The position numbers and the translations under genes were made by a program. A stretch of DNA of 64,000 bases, from positions 558,001 through 622,000 of the forward strand of contig NZ_JAGSPA010000001.1 of the NCBI RefSeq assembly GCF_019204005.1, in the 5' to 3' direction. Of the stretch, positions 17,272 through 26,402 are shown one piece after another; the first letter of the stretch is position 1, and every line of letters starts with the position of its first letter. This DNA comes from Pacificimonas pallii. GTDB lineage: Bacteria; Pseudomonadota; Alphaproteobacteria; Sphingomonadales; Sphingomonadaceae. Below the pieces are notes generated by a model. That model ran no database searches and was not told the DNA's origin. It saw only the letters and a program-made list of their open reading frames with translations.

Positions 17272-18813
17272 GTGATCGGAAACGCATCATCCCAGGGCTT
17301 TGAGGACATGCAGGCGGCAGGTGTCAGGCATCTCGTTCTGGCGTCCTGGGCCTGCACCGCCATGATCGCCATGATCGGCATCGCCCGCGGCCATGAAACC
17401 ACCTCGATGGCCGTACTGGCATCAATCATCGCCAACATCGTGCCCAGCCTGTTCATGTGGCGAGGCGACAGGGGCGCTGCCGTCCACATTTCCATCGGCA
17501 TCATGATGGCGGTGCATCCCGCCGCGCTGGTTTACCTGTTCCAGGCCCAGCCGTGGCAGATGGACATGCACATGTACTTCTTCGTCGCCCTCGCCGCGCT
17601 GACGCTGATGTGCGACTGGCGCCCCTTGGTGGCAGCCAGCGTGGTCATTGCCGCACATCATGTGCTCTTCAGTTATCTGGTACCGGAATGGGTATTCACC
17701 GGCGGCGGCGCATTCATCCGTGTCCTTGTTCATGCCCTGGCCGTCATTATCCAGACAATTGTGCTCATCTATCTGGTTGAACGCATCCGCGCCCTGTCAA
17801 TGACACAATCGCGGCAGCGCGAAACAGCCGATCGGCACCGGGAGGCCGCGGAGACTGCACGGGCCGAAGCCATAGAGGCCCTGGCCGCTCAGGCCGACGC
17901 CGAACATCGCGCGGGACAGGCGTCAGCCGCGCGCGAGCGCACGGAGAAGGAGGCGGCAACGCGGCGCCGCGAAGAGCAGATTCAGCTTGCGGAGAATTTC
18001 GAGGCGTCGATCTCGTCCTTTGCCGGTTCATTGGGCGCTGCCGCCAGTCAGCTTGGCCAGACCTCAAGGGAATTGCGGAAAATGTCGAGCCAGTCCAATC
18101 AGGACGCTGGCACCGTCGACCGTCTGGCGCGGCAGGCCGCCGCCTTTGCGCAGCAGGTTGCCGATGGGACCGGGGCCCTCACTCAGTCCGTCACGGACAT
18201 TTCGGAAAATAGCGAGCAGCAGGTCCGCATCAGCGCGGACGCGGAAACCCAGTCGGAAGCCGGCGTCAGCGCGGTCACCGGCCTTGCGGGTCGCGCCACC
18301 AGCATCGAAACCTTCGTCAACATGATTCGCGAGATTTCTGAACAAACCAACCTGCTGTCTTTAAATGCCACGATCGAGGCGGCCCGTGCGGGTGAGGCCG
18401 GTCGCGGTTTCTCCGTCGTTGCGCAGGAGGTGAAGAACCTCGCCGGGCGCGCGGCGTCGACGACGCAGGAGATTACCAGCCTCCTTGCGCAAATCGGCGA
18501 TGATGCGGCCAATGCGACGGGCTCGATGGGCGTCATACGCGGGATCAATGTCGACCTTCTCGACCGCGCTTCGGCAATTTCCGCCGCTATTGAGGAACAG
18601 GAGCGGACAACTGCGGATATCGACGGCAGCGCCCGGAGGGCGGCCGAACAGGCCAATGAGATTTCCCATGAGATCGGCCGCCTAATGAAACGCGTTTCCA
18701 CAACAGATGCGCTCGCGGAAGAAGTGGCAGCTGCCGCCGACAGCCTGTCACGAAGCGCCGAAACCCTGACCAGTTCGGCGGAAAGCTTCGTCGCCAAACT
18801 CCGCGCGGCCTGA
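17272..18813 (+). CDS. Methyl-accepting chemotaxis protein with multi-pass membrane sensor
   Basis: A 513-residue chemoreceptor. The first ~170 residues form about six membrane helices with only short loops, so there is no large periplasmic ligand domain and no clear HAMP domain; a coiled coil rich in Ala/Glu/Arg (about 172-235) leads to the cytoplasmic signalling domain. The hairpin tip is conserved: [20 protein letters not shown] followed by [19 protein letters not shown]. Signal probably is membrane or energy state (inference). No cheA, cheW or flagellar gene is nearby. It sits between rplA and rplJ on the opposite strand. The GTG start is 6 nt after the preceding gene. Confidence 0.9.
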   Translation: MIGNASSQGFEDMQAAGVRHLVLASWACTAMIAMIGIARGHETTSMAVLASIIANIVPSLFMWRGDRGAAVHISIGIMMAVHPAALVYLFQAQPWQMDMHMYFFVALAALTLMCDWRPLVAASVVIAAHHVLFSYLVPEWVFTGGGAFIRVLVHALAVIIQTIVLIYLVERIRALSMTQSRQRETADRHREAAETARAEAIEALAAQADAEHRAGQASAARERTEKEAATRRREEQIQLAENFEASISSFAGSLGAAASQLGQTSRELRKMSSQSNQDAGTVDRLARQAAAFAQQVADGTGALTQSVTDISENSEQQVRISADAETQSEAGVSAVTGLAGRATSIETFVNMIREISEQTNLLSLNATIEAARAGEAGRGFSVVAQEVKNLAGRAASTTQEITSLLAQIGDDAANATGSMGVIRGINVDLLDRASAISAAIEEQERTTADIDGSARRAAEQANEISHEIGRLMKRVSTTDALAEEVAAAADSLSRSAETLTSSAESFVAKLRAA

Positions 18814-18958
18814 CGCGGAAGGCGGCTGGCACCCCTGAAAAACGCGCCGCTGCACGGGACCCCGGACATGATCGATGTCTGCGTTCTGCTTGCATGCGGC
18901 TCCATAAGGATAGCAGCCCGTCGGCACCTGTTCGGATGGGCATCGACGTGACCACCAT

Positions 18959-18995
18959 GAAAAAGGGGCCGGGAAGGTTTCCCTCCCGGCCCCTC
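18959..18995 (-). terminator. Intrinsic terminator after rplA
   Basis: Stem GGGGCCGGGA (18965-18974) with TCCCGGCCCC (18984-18993). On the minus strand the stem is followed by TTTT. It ends the secE-nusG-rplK-rplA transcript 27 nt after the rplA stop. Confidence 0.85.
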
Positions 18996-19021
18996 ATCGG
19001 ATCGTCCGCGCGCGGATCGCC

Positions 19022-19720
19022 CTAGACGGCGGACGTTTCCGCGACGTCGACCTTCAGGCCCGGCCCCATGGAGGAGCTGATGGCGATCTTCTTGACGTAC
19101 TTCCCCTTCGCGCCCGTCGGGCGGGCCTTGACGACGGCGCTGACGAGGGCGTCGAAGTTTTCCTTCAAATCGGCTTCCGTGAAGCTGGCCTTGCCGATGC
19201 CGGCGTGGACGATTCCCGCCTTCTCGACGCGGTACTGCACCTGACCGCCCTTGGCGTCCTCGACGGCCTTGGCGACGTCCATGGTGACGGTACCCAGCTT
19301 CGGGTTTGGCATCAGGCCCTTTGGACCCAGAACCTTACCGAGGCGGCCAACGATACCCATCATGTCCGGCGTCGCGATGATGCGGTCATAATCGAGATTG
19401 CCAGCCTGCATGTCTTCCATCAGGTCCTCGGCACCGACGCGGTCTGCCCCGGCTTCCTCGGCTGCGGTGGCCTTGTCGCCCTTGGCAAAGACAGCGACCT
19501 TCATGGTCTTGCCCGTGCCCTTGGGAAGCGAAACCATGCCCCGGACCTGCTGGTCGGCATGGCGCGGATCGACACCGAGATTCATCGCGACTTCGATCGA
19601 CTCATCGAACTTGGACGTCGCGAGTTCTCTTGCCAGCTTAATCGCCTCTGTCGGGGTGTAGAGTTTCTCTACATCGACCTTGGATTCCTGCTGCTTACGC
19701 TTTTTTGTCTGCTGTGCCAT
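19022..19720 (-). CDS. rplA: 50S ribosomal protein L1
   Basis: A 232-residue L1, component of the mobile L1 stalk and translational repressor of its own operon. Typical segments are [47 protein letters not shown] and the C-terminal [13 protein letters not shown]. It follows rplK by 3 nt. Unlike the usual order, rplJ does not follow directly; a strong terminator and a plus-strand chemoreceptor pair intervene. Confidence 0.97.
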   Translation of the reverse strand: MAQQTKKRKQQESKVDVEKLYTPTEAIKLARELATSKFDESIEVAMNLGVDPRHADQQVRGMVSLPKGTGKTMKVAVFAKGDKATAAEEAGADRVGAEDLMEDMQAGNLDYDRIIATPDMMGIVGRLGKVLGPKGLMPNPKLGTVTMDVAKAVEDAKGGQVQYRVEKAGIVHAGIGKASFTEADLKENFDALVSAVVKARPTGAKGKYVKKIAISSSMGPGLKVDVAETSAV

Positions 19721-19723
19721 GAT

Positions 19724-20155
19724 TTAGCCCTCCACCACTTGGATGCCCATCGAGCGGGCTGACCCGGCGATGATCTTCTCGGCCTGGTCGAGGTCGTTCG
19801 CGCTAAGGTCGGCCATCTTCGCTTCCGCGATCTCGCGCACCTGTGTCCGCGTGATCTGACCTGCGATTTCGGTGCCCGGATTGTTCGAGCCGGACTTCAG
19901 CTTGGTCGCCTTCTTGATATAGAAGGATGCGGGCGGCGTCTTCGTGGTGAAGCTGAACGACCGGTCGGCATAGACGGTGATGACCGTCGGGATGGGAGAG
20001 TTCTTCTCCATATCCTGCGTCGCGGCGTTGAAGGCCTTGGTGAATTCCATGATATTGACGCCGCGCTGGCCCAGTGCCGGGCCGAGGGGCGGCGATGGGT
20101 TTGCGGCGCCCGCGGGCACCTGCAACTTGATAAAGCCAGAAATCTTCTTGGCCAT
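19724..20155 (-). CDS. rplK: 50S ribosomal protein L11
   Basis: A 143-residue L11, which binds the GTPase-associated region of 23S rRNA. N-terminal [20 protein letters not shown] and [18 protein letters not shown], and the C-terminal RNA-binding domain with [13 protein letters not shown], are intact. Immediately upstream lies a 181-bp repeat element separating it from nusG. Confidence 0.97.
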   Translation of the reverse strand: MAKKISGFIKLQVPAGAANPSPPLGPALGQRGVNIMEFTKAFNAATQDMEKNSPIPTVITVYADRSFSFTTKTPPASFYIKKATKLKSGSNNPGTEIAGQITRTQVREIAEAKMADLSANDLDQAEKIIAGSARSMGIQVVEG

Positions 20156-20215
20156 GTTATCGTCCTTTCTCAGACTTAGCGGTCAGACAGCCGGACAAAC
20201 CAGCCTCCCGCAACA

Positions 20216-20396
20216 TACCCTCTCCCCGCCGAGGAAGAGGGTAGGAAACCGGGCGGCTCGTCCGCCCGATCGTTTTGGTGAGGGGGCCGCGAACACCGTG
20301 GCGGCGTTCACCGGGCTGTCCCTTACCGAGCTTCGCCAGGTTCGCCCCGCGGCTTACCAGGCTGTGCCTTGCCTCTTCCTCGGCGGGAAGAGGACA
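20216..20396. repeat. 181-bp intergenic element with ~30-bp imperfect terminal inverted repeats
   Basis: The left end (20216-20245) and the reverse complement of the right end (20367-20396) agree at about 25 of 30 positions and share the core CCCGCCGAGGAAGAGG. The inside has no plausible gene. The shape is that of a MITE-like or palindromic dispersed repeat. It sits inside the nusG-rplK transcription unit without breaking a reading frame. Confidence 0.75.
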
Positions 20397-20406
20397 AATC
20401 CTTAAA

Positions 20407-20946
20407 TCACGATTCCCGCTTCACCTGGTCGAAGTTGAGTTCCACCGGCGTGGCGCGGCCAAAGATAGAGACGGAAACCTTTACGCGGCCCTTCTCGAAA
20501 TCGATTTCTTCCACAATGCCGTTGAAGCTGGCGAATGGACCGTCCAGCACCTTGACCTCGTCGCCGATTTCGAAATCGACCTTGATCTGCTGCTTCGGCG
20601 CGTTGGCCTGGTCTTCCTTGGTCGCCATGATGCGGTCGGCTTCAGCCTGGCTGATCGGCGAGGGCTTGCCGTTGGCACCCAGAAAACCCGTAACCTTCGG
20701 CGTGTTGTTGATGAGGTGAAAGCTGTCATCCGACATGTGCAGCTTCGCCAGCACATAGCCCGGGAAGAAGCGGCGCTCGGTCTGCACCTTCTTGCCGCGC
20801 TTGATTTCTGTGACTTCCTCGGTGGGGACCTCGATGGCCTCGATCAGCTCCGACAGGCCCGTGCGTGCGGCCTCGGCAAGGATCGCATCCTTCACCTTGT
20901 TTTCAAAACCCGAATAGGCCTGAACGATGTACCAGCGCGCAGCCAT
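20407..20946 (-). CDS. nusG: Transcription termination/antitermination protein NusG
   Basis: A 179-residue NusG: N-terminal RNAP-binding domain (ARWYIVQAYSGFENKVKDAI, about residues 2-21; FFPGYVLAKLHMSDDSFHLI) and a C-terminal KOW domain (about 122-175; VKVLDGPFASFNGIVEEID). It couples RNA polymerase to ribosomes or Rho. It follows secE by 9 nt. Confidence 0.97.
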   Translation of the reverse strand: MAARWYIVQAYSGFENKVKDAILAEAARTGLSELIEAIEVPTEEVTEIKRGKKVQTERRFFPGYVLAKLHMSDDSFHLINNTPKVTGFLGANGKPSPISQAEADRIMATKEDQANAPKQQIKVDFEIGDEVKVLDGPFASFNGIVEEIDFEKGRVKVSVSIFGRATPVELNFDQVKRES

Positions 20947-20955
20947 GATATTCCC

Positions 20956-21150
20956 TTATCCTACCGACAGGACCCACTGGATCAAATTGCCCAGCACGGC
21001 GTCGACGCCCAGAAAAAAGACGGAAAGAATCGATGTCATGATCAGCACCATGATGGTGGTGATGATCGTTTCGCGCCGCGTCGGCCATGTCACCTTCGAC
21101 ATTTCCTGACGCACTTCGCGAACGAACTGACCTGGGCTTACCTTTGCCAC
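20956..21150 (-). CDS. secE: Preprotein translocase subunit SecE
   Basis: A 64-residue single-helix SecE. The amphipathic VREVRQEMSKVTWPTRRET segment and the following membrane helix TTIMVLIMTSILSVFFLGVD are diagnostic. The GTG at 21150 gives the normal length; the longer frame to 21246 adds a non-conserved stretch that overlaps the tRNA-proximal spacer. Encoded just downstream of tRNA-Trp, as in many bacteria. Confidence 0.93.
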   Translation of the reverse strand: MAKVSPGQFVREVRQEMSKVTWPTRRETIITTIMVLIMTSILSVFFLGVDAVLGNLIQWVLSVG

Positions 21151-21277
21151 GTTCTTCTTCTCGCCTTCACGACCATTTGGACAAATAAAACCGCCCGCGA
21201 CCAAGCTCCTTTGCCGGAGCGGCGCAAGCGATCCTTGCCCTAACATAATGTCCCGGCCTCTATTCTGCCAGTGGGGC

Positions 21278-21353
21278 TGGCAGGGGCGGAGGGACTCGAA
21301 CCCACGGCCCTCGGTTTTGGAGACCGATGCTCTACCAACTGAGCTACACCCCT
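21278..21353 (-). tRNA. trnW: tRNA-Trp (CCA anticodon)
   Basis: A complete 76-nt cloverleaf on the minus strand: acceptor AGGGGTG pairs with CGCCCCT, D arm GCTC..GAGC, anticodon loop with CCA between CGGT and ACCG-type stems, T arm GTGGG TTCGAGT CCC.. and an encoded 3' CCA. Followed by secE. Confidence 0.97.
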
Positions 21354-21370
21354 AGAAACCGGGAGAGCGG

Positions 21371-21399
21371 CGTATAGGGCGAGATAAAGGGAGTCGCAA
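21371..21399 (-). promoter_or_regulatory. Candidate promoter of tRNA-Trp-secE-nusG-rplK-rplA
   Basis: On the minus strand: TTGCGA (-35, 21394-21399), 17-nt spacer, TATACG (-10, 21371-21376), placing the start about 10 nt before the tRNA. Confidence 0.6.
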
Positions 21400-21461
21400 G
21401 GGTTGCCATATCGTGGTCGTCGCATGAATTTCACCGAACGATGAAGCGGAGGTGCCGGGCA

Positions 21462-22076
21462 GTGACATCGAATTCCAACATGGCCACGACCGACCTCAAC
21501 CTGTCCTGCCTGTGCGGAAACGTGACCGGGACTTTAAGGGATGCCGGTTCGGCGACGGGTGACCATGTGATCTGCCACTGCTCCGATTGCCGCCGGTTCG
21601 CGCATCTCCTCGATCAGGACGCCCGCATTCTCGACTCAAATGGCGGCACCGCGCTTTTTCAGACCCGCTGCGCCCGCCTGTGGATCCGGACGGGCCGGGA
21701 CGACCTCCGCTGCGTCCATCTTACCGACAAGCCCACGCTCCGCTGGTATGCGGCGTGTTGCCGAACGCCGATGTTCAACAGCTATGCGACCGGGCGCGTC
21801 CCTTATCTGACTGCTTTTGTCGCGAATCTCGACAGCGACCGCCGCGCGCAAGTCCTTGGTCCGCCCGTCAGTCTTTTGTTCGCCGAGGAGGCGACGGGCG
21901 ACGTCGGCAAGGTATCGAAATTCTCCATGCCGCGCTTCATTCTCCGGTTCGTCCTGAGAATGGCAAAGGACATTATTGGCGGCGACCGGCGGCGCAGCCC
22001 GCTTTTCGAGCCGCAGTCGTTACGGCCCATATCGCCGCCCCGGCGTCTGGAAGCGTCAGATACCAAAATCCCATGA
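21462..22076 (+). CDS. GFA-like / DUF6151 zinc protein
   Basis: A 204-residue protein with the cysteine pattern of the glutathione-dependent formaldehyde-activating (GFA) fold: LSCLCGNV, HVICHCSDCRRF and YAACCRTPMF. The C-terminal half is diverged, consistent with the DUF6151 subgroup; enzymatic activity is not established for it. The GTG at 21462 has GGAGGT 8 nt upstream and is preferred over the ATG at 21441 or the one at 21480. The frmA/frmB genes lie 2-5 kb away on the same strand. Confidence 0.8.
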   Translation: MTSNSNMATTDLNLSCLCGNVTGTLRDAGSATGDHVICHCSDCRRFAHLLDQDARILDSNGGTALFQTRCARLWIRTGRDDLRCVHLTDKPTLRWYAACCRTPMFNSYATGRVPYLTAFVANLDSDRRAQVLGPPVSLLFAEEATGDVGKVSKFSMPRFILRFVLRMAKDIIGGDRRRSPLFEPQSLRPISPPRRLEASDTKIP

Positions 22077-22114
22077 AAAAGGGGCCGGCCCGGTCCCGGA
22101 CCCGCCCCCTGTTT
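22076..22114 (-). terminator. Intrinsic terminator after hsp20
   Basis: GC-rich imperfect hairpin (GGGGGCGGGT ... ACCGGGCCGGCCCC on the minus strand) followed by TTTTT. It lies between the converging GFA-like and hsp20 genes and may serve both. Confidence 0.7.
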
Positions 22115-22133
22115 CAGCCTGCGCTGTCAGCGC

Positions 22134-22613
22134 TTAGGCGGCCTTCTTGGCTTTCACGCCCTTCGCGTTTTCACCCTCGATCGCCTTTGGGCGGTTCTCG
22201 CCGCCAATATGGATCTTGCGGGGCTTTTTGTGCTCGGGGATTTCGCGCACCAGGCCGATATTAAGCAGGCCGTTCTCAAACGTGGCCTCGGTCACCTTGA
22301 TCACGTCGGCCAGCTGGAACCGGCGCTCGAAGGCGCGCTTGCCGATACCGCGGTGCAGGAATTCCCGTTCGCCTTCGTCTTCGGCGGCGCGGCCTGTCAC
22401 GATCAGGCTGTTTTCCTGAACGATCAGTTCCAGTTCGTCCTCGGAAAAGCCGGCGATGGCCATCTGGATGCGATATTCGTTCTCACCCAGTTTTTCGATG
22501 TTGTAGGGAGGGTAGGCACTGCCCTCGTCGCGCGTGGCGAAATCCGCCAGTCGGCCGAGATTCTCGAAACCGATCGAGCTGCGGAGAAGGGGTGTCAGGT
22601 CAAAACTACGCAT
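22134..22613 (-). CDS. Small heat shock protein Hsp20 (IbpA-like)
   Basis: A 159-residue alpha-crystallin-domain chaperone that holds unfolding proteins. N-terminal MRSFDLTPLLRSSIGFENLG is typical of alphaproteobacterial class A sHsps; the domain contains YRIQMAIAGFSEDELELIV and ends with the GLLNIGLVREIPE motif. The leader carries a ROSE-like RNA thermometer, suggesting translation is switched on by heat. Confidence 0.93.
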   Translation of the reverse strand: MRSFDLTPLLRSSIGFENLGRLADFATRDEGSAYPPYNIEKLGENEYRIQMAIAGFSEDELELIVQENSLIVTGRAAEDEGEREFLHRGIGKRAFERRFQLADVIKVTEATFENGLLNIGLVREIPEHKKPRKIHIGGENRPKAIEGENAKGVKAKKAA

Positions 22614-22680
22614 GTCTATTCATCCTTTGTTCAAGCGATGTCGTTATCAGGGCTGCCATCATGGCCAGCCCCTGTCGGCG
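22614..22680 (-). promoter_or_regulatory. ROSE-like RNA thermometer in the hsp20 leader
   Basis: In the transcript the last hairpin (22621-22640) pairs CATCGCTT with AAAGGATG. It contains UCGCU (a match to the ROSE UYGCU motif) opposite AGGA, the Shine-Dalgarno sequence, 9 nt before the ATG. A second strong stem, GGGCTGGCCAT / ATGGCAGCCC, lies just upstream at about 22648-22674. Both features fit repression-of-heat-shock-gene-expression elements. Confidence 0.7.
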
Positions 22681-22747
22681 AATTTACCAGGCGGGCCCCG
22701 GAATCCCGGCCACCCATGGCGCTTTCGCCTGTGCATGTAGGTGGTTA

Positions 22748-22755
22748 TTAACCAT
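22748..22755 (+). promoter_or_regulatory. TTAACCAT motif before the RcdA homologue, candidate CtrA half-site
   Basis: The octamer is embedded in the palindrome GGTTATTAACC and ends 20 nt before the ATG at 22776. A paired TTAA at N7 is absent. Identical to the motif at 16925. Confidence 0.45.
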
Positions 22756-22775
22756 TACGAGTTCAAGAGGGCGGT

Positions 22776-23285
22776 ATGGATGAAACTGAATCCGAAGCTG
22801 CAGGGGGAGGCATGTCCGGCGATATGGACGATGACGACACGCAGCTGACCGACAAGCTGATCGCGGGCCTCTACACCGAAGCGATGGTGTTGGCCGATGA
22901 GGCGCGTGCCTATTTCGATCAGGAGGGCAAGTTGGACCGCGAGGCCCTCGGCCCCATCGACCGCGTGCAGTTCTCCTGCGAATCCCTGCGCGTGACCACC
23001 CGCCTGATGCACACCGTGTCCTGGCTATTGAACCGCAAGGCGGTTGCCGCCGGCGAACTCACCAAAGAGCAGGCCTCGACCGACGAACGCCGCCTTGGCA
23101 CCGTCGGCGAAACTGTCGCGGAACCCGAAGCGCTCGCCGTCCTTCCTGCCCGCGCCCGCGAAATCATCTATGCCAGCATCGACCTTTACGAACGCGTCAA
23201 GCGCATGGACGAACATCTTGTCGTCGAGCAGGTACCGTTAAGCCCGGCGCGCCAATTGCTCGGAAAACTGCAAAAGTCGTTTTAG
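22776..23285 (+). CDS. DUF1465 / RcdA-family protein
   Basis: A 169-residue helical protein of the DUF1465 family, which includes Caulobacter RcdA, the adaptor that helps ClpXP degrade the cell-cycle regulator CtrA. Visible: an acidic N-terminus (about residues 1-22), then helical segments YTEAMVLADEARAYFDQEG, ESLRVTTRLMHTVSWLLNRK and IIYASIDLYERVKRMDEHL. AGAGGGCGG lies 5 nt before the ATG. Assignment to the family is firm; the adaptor role in this organism is inferred. Confidence 0.85.
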   Translation: MDETESEAAGGGMSGDMDDDDTQLTDKLIAGLYTEAMVLADEARAYFDQEGKLDREALGPIDRVQFSCESLRVTTRLMHTVSWLLNRKAVAAGELTKEQASTDERRLGTVGETVAEPEALAVLPARAREIIYASIDLYERVKRMDEHLVVEQVPLSPARQLLGKLQKSF

Positions 23286-23354
23286 CAATCACTAGCGACG
23301 TTCTTAAATTACTGGCAAAGAATCCCGCAATTGCCAATGCGGGGATCCGAATTC

Positions 23355-24461
<1,107 letters not shown>

Positions 24462-24597
24462 GGGTGGCAAGGGGCTTTGCCGGTTGTCGGTCGCTGACAC
24501 GGTGGGCGACTTACGGATCACGTAAACCGCTAGTGGCGATCCCACATGATCCGCGCTAATGATGCCTCCGGATCAGGAAATAAGGGGCCCACAAAAC

Positions 24598-24963
24598 ATG
24601 TTCACGCACATCATGTTCGGCGCGAATGACGTCGAGAAAGCACGCGCGTTTTACGACAATGCGCTGGGCGCGCTGGGCATTCCACCGGCAGCGCCGGGCG
24701 ACCGGCTGTTTTACGGCGAATTCGCCAAGGGCGGCGCCTTTGGCGTCGGCAAGCCCGCCAATGGCGACGAGGCGACGTATGCCAATGGCGGCACGGTCGG
24801 TTTCCAGGCGAAGGACAGGGCCGCCGTCGACGCGTTCCACGCGGCAGGTCTGGCCAATGGCGGTGCGGACGAGGGTGCGCCCGGCCCGCGCGCAGGCGCT
24901 TATGGCGCCTATCTGCGCGACCCCGACGGCAACAAGATCTGCGCGTTCTGCGCCGGCGAATAA
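24598..24963 (+). CDS. VOC-family (glyoxalase-like) protein
   Basis: A 121-residue vicinal-oxygen-chelate fold protein: MFTHIMFGANDVEKARAFYD at the start and YLRDPDGNKICAFC at the end. The ATG at 24598 follows AAGGGG at 10 nt; an earlier ATG at 24559 adds unlikely residues. Together with a paralogue 44 nt downstream it lies between frmA and purU, where VOC proteins are often found; the substrate is unknown. Confidence 0.85.
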   Translation: MFTHIMFGANDVEKARAFYDNALGALGIPPAAPGDRLFYGEFAKGGAFGVGKPANGDEATYANGGTVGFQAKDRAAVDAFHAAGLANGGADEGAPGPRAGAYGAYLRDPDGNKICAFCAGE

Positions 24964-25006
24964 GGAACGGCCCTCGTCCGGTCGATAATCTCACGGAGAC
25001 AATCGC

Positions 25007-25399
25007 ATGTTCAATCACATCATGGTCGGCACGAACGACATTGAAAAGGCAAAGGCCTTCTACGACGCGCTGCTCGGCACGCTGGGTGCGGGCGAGCCGA
25101 TGAAGAACGTCACGGATTCGGGCGTCACCCGCCTGTTCTATATTCATGACGGCGGCACATTCAGTGTTTCGGAGCCTATTGATGGCCAGCCCGCAACCGT
25201 TGCGAACGGCGCCACCATCGGCTTCAAATGCGCTTCTGCGGAACAGGTGAAGGCGTTTCACGATGCGGGCGTCGCGGCGGGCGGCACTTCTGTCGAAGAC
25301 CCGCCGGGCCTTCGTGAAAGCAATATGGGGCCAATGCACCTCGCTTATGTGCGCGATCCCGATGGCAACAAGATCTGCGCGATCCATCGCCCCGGCTAG
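25007..25399 (+). CDS. VOC-family (glyoxalase-like) protein, paralogue
   Basis: A 130-residue VOC protein similar to its upstream neighbour: MFNHIMVGTNDIEKAKAFYD and YVRDPDGNKICAIHRPG. The two genes look like a tandem duplication that has since diverged. AGGAG-like CGGAGAC precedes the ATG. Likely in one transcript with frmA and purU. Confidence 0.86.
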   Translation: MFNHIMVGTNDIEKAKAFYDALLGTLGAGEPMKNVTDSGVTRLFYIHDGGTFSVSEPIDGQPATVANGATIGFKCASAEQVKAFHDAGVAAGGTSVEDPPGLRESNMGPMHLAYVRDPDGNKICAIHRPG

Positions 25400-25411
25400 G
25401 CCCATTCACCG

Positions 25412-26275
25412 ATGGACAAGGGACCAGCGTACATCCTGCTGTTCAGTTGCAGGGACAGCACGGGCATTGTCGCCGCCGTATCGGGTGCGCTCGCGGACCA
25501 TGACGGCTTCATTCTGGACAGTCAGCAATATGCCGATCTGGAAACGGGGCGTTTCTTCATGCGCGTCGAATTCCAGACAGGCGGCACGGCGTTTCCAAAC
25601 CATGCGGGGCTGAAATCGCTCTTCGCACCCATTGCCGAACGGTTCGGCTGGGACTGGTCGCTGACCGACGCCCATGAGCGGCCAAAGGCAGTGGTCGCCG
25701 TGTCGAAAGGCACGCATTGCCTCAATGACCTTCTCCACCGCCAGCATTCAGGCATGCTCGGCATGGAGATCGCGGCCATCGTGTCGAACCATGACGTGTG
25801 CCGCGAGATCGCCGAATGGCACGGCCTCAGCTACCATCATTTGCCGGTCAGCAATGACAACCGACCCGCGCAGGAGGCCGCCATTCGCGCCGTCATGGAC
25901 GATGTGGGCGCGCCCTATCTGGTCCTCGCGCGCTACATGCAGGTGCTTTCGAACGACATGTCGGCGCGCCTGCCGGGCCGCTGCATCAACATCCATCACA
26001 GCTTCCTGCCGGGATTCAAGGGCGCGCGGCCCTATCATCAGGCGCATGCGCGCGGTGTAAAGCTGATCGGTGCGACGGCGCATTTCGTGACCGCCGACCT
26101 CGACGAAGGCCCGATCATCGAACAGTCCGTCGAACGCGTGGATCACCGCGCCTCGCCCGAACAGCTCGCCCGGTTCGGCCGCGATATCGAGGCACAGACC
26201 CTGGCCCGTGCCGTAGACTGGATCGGCGACCGCCGCGTGCTCCTGAACGGCGCGCGGACGATTGTTTTCAGATAG
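25412..26275 (+). CDS. purU: Formyltetrahydrofolate deformylase PurU
   Basis: A 287-residue enzyme that hydrolyses 10-formyl-THF to THF and formate. An N-terminal ACT-like domain (about residues 4-80, LFSCRDSTGIVAAVSGALAD) precedes a formyltransferase-fold domain with NIHHSFLPGFKGARPYHQA, GATAHFVTADLDEGPIIEQ and catalytic His and Asp. Its place between frmA and frmB joins C1 folate balance to formaldehyde oxidation. Confidence 0.94.
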   Translation: MDKGPAYILLFSCRDSTGIVAAVSGALADHDGFILDSQQYADLETGRFFMRVEFQTGGTAFPNHAGLKSLFAPIAERFGWDWSLTDAHERPKAVVAVSKGTHCLNDLLHRQHSGMLGMEIAAIVSNHDVCREIAEWHGLSYHHLPVSNDNRPAQEAAIRAVMDDVGAPYLVLARYMQVLSNDMSARLPGRCINIHHSFLPGFKGARPYHQAHARGVKLIGATAHFVTADLDEGPIIEQSVERVDHRASPEQLARFGRDIEAQTLARAVDWIGDRRVLLNGARTIVFR

Positions 26276-26402
26276 GGCACGGCGATCATGTGGCGCTGTA
26301 TCCGCATCGGCAGGCCCCCCATGCCGATTGCCATGCATAATCCTGAAAAATCCGGCGGAACGGCTTGTCTGAACCGCCCGCCCGTCATTAGAAACGGTCA
26401 GC

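Noticed and set aside
23343-23354. GGATCCGAATTC (BamHI-EcoRI like) before frmA, suggestive of cloning vector
   Set aside because: Flanking DNA on both sides is normal genome sequence in conserved gene order; coincidence is more likely.
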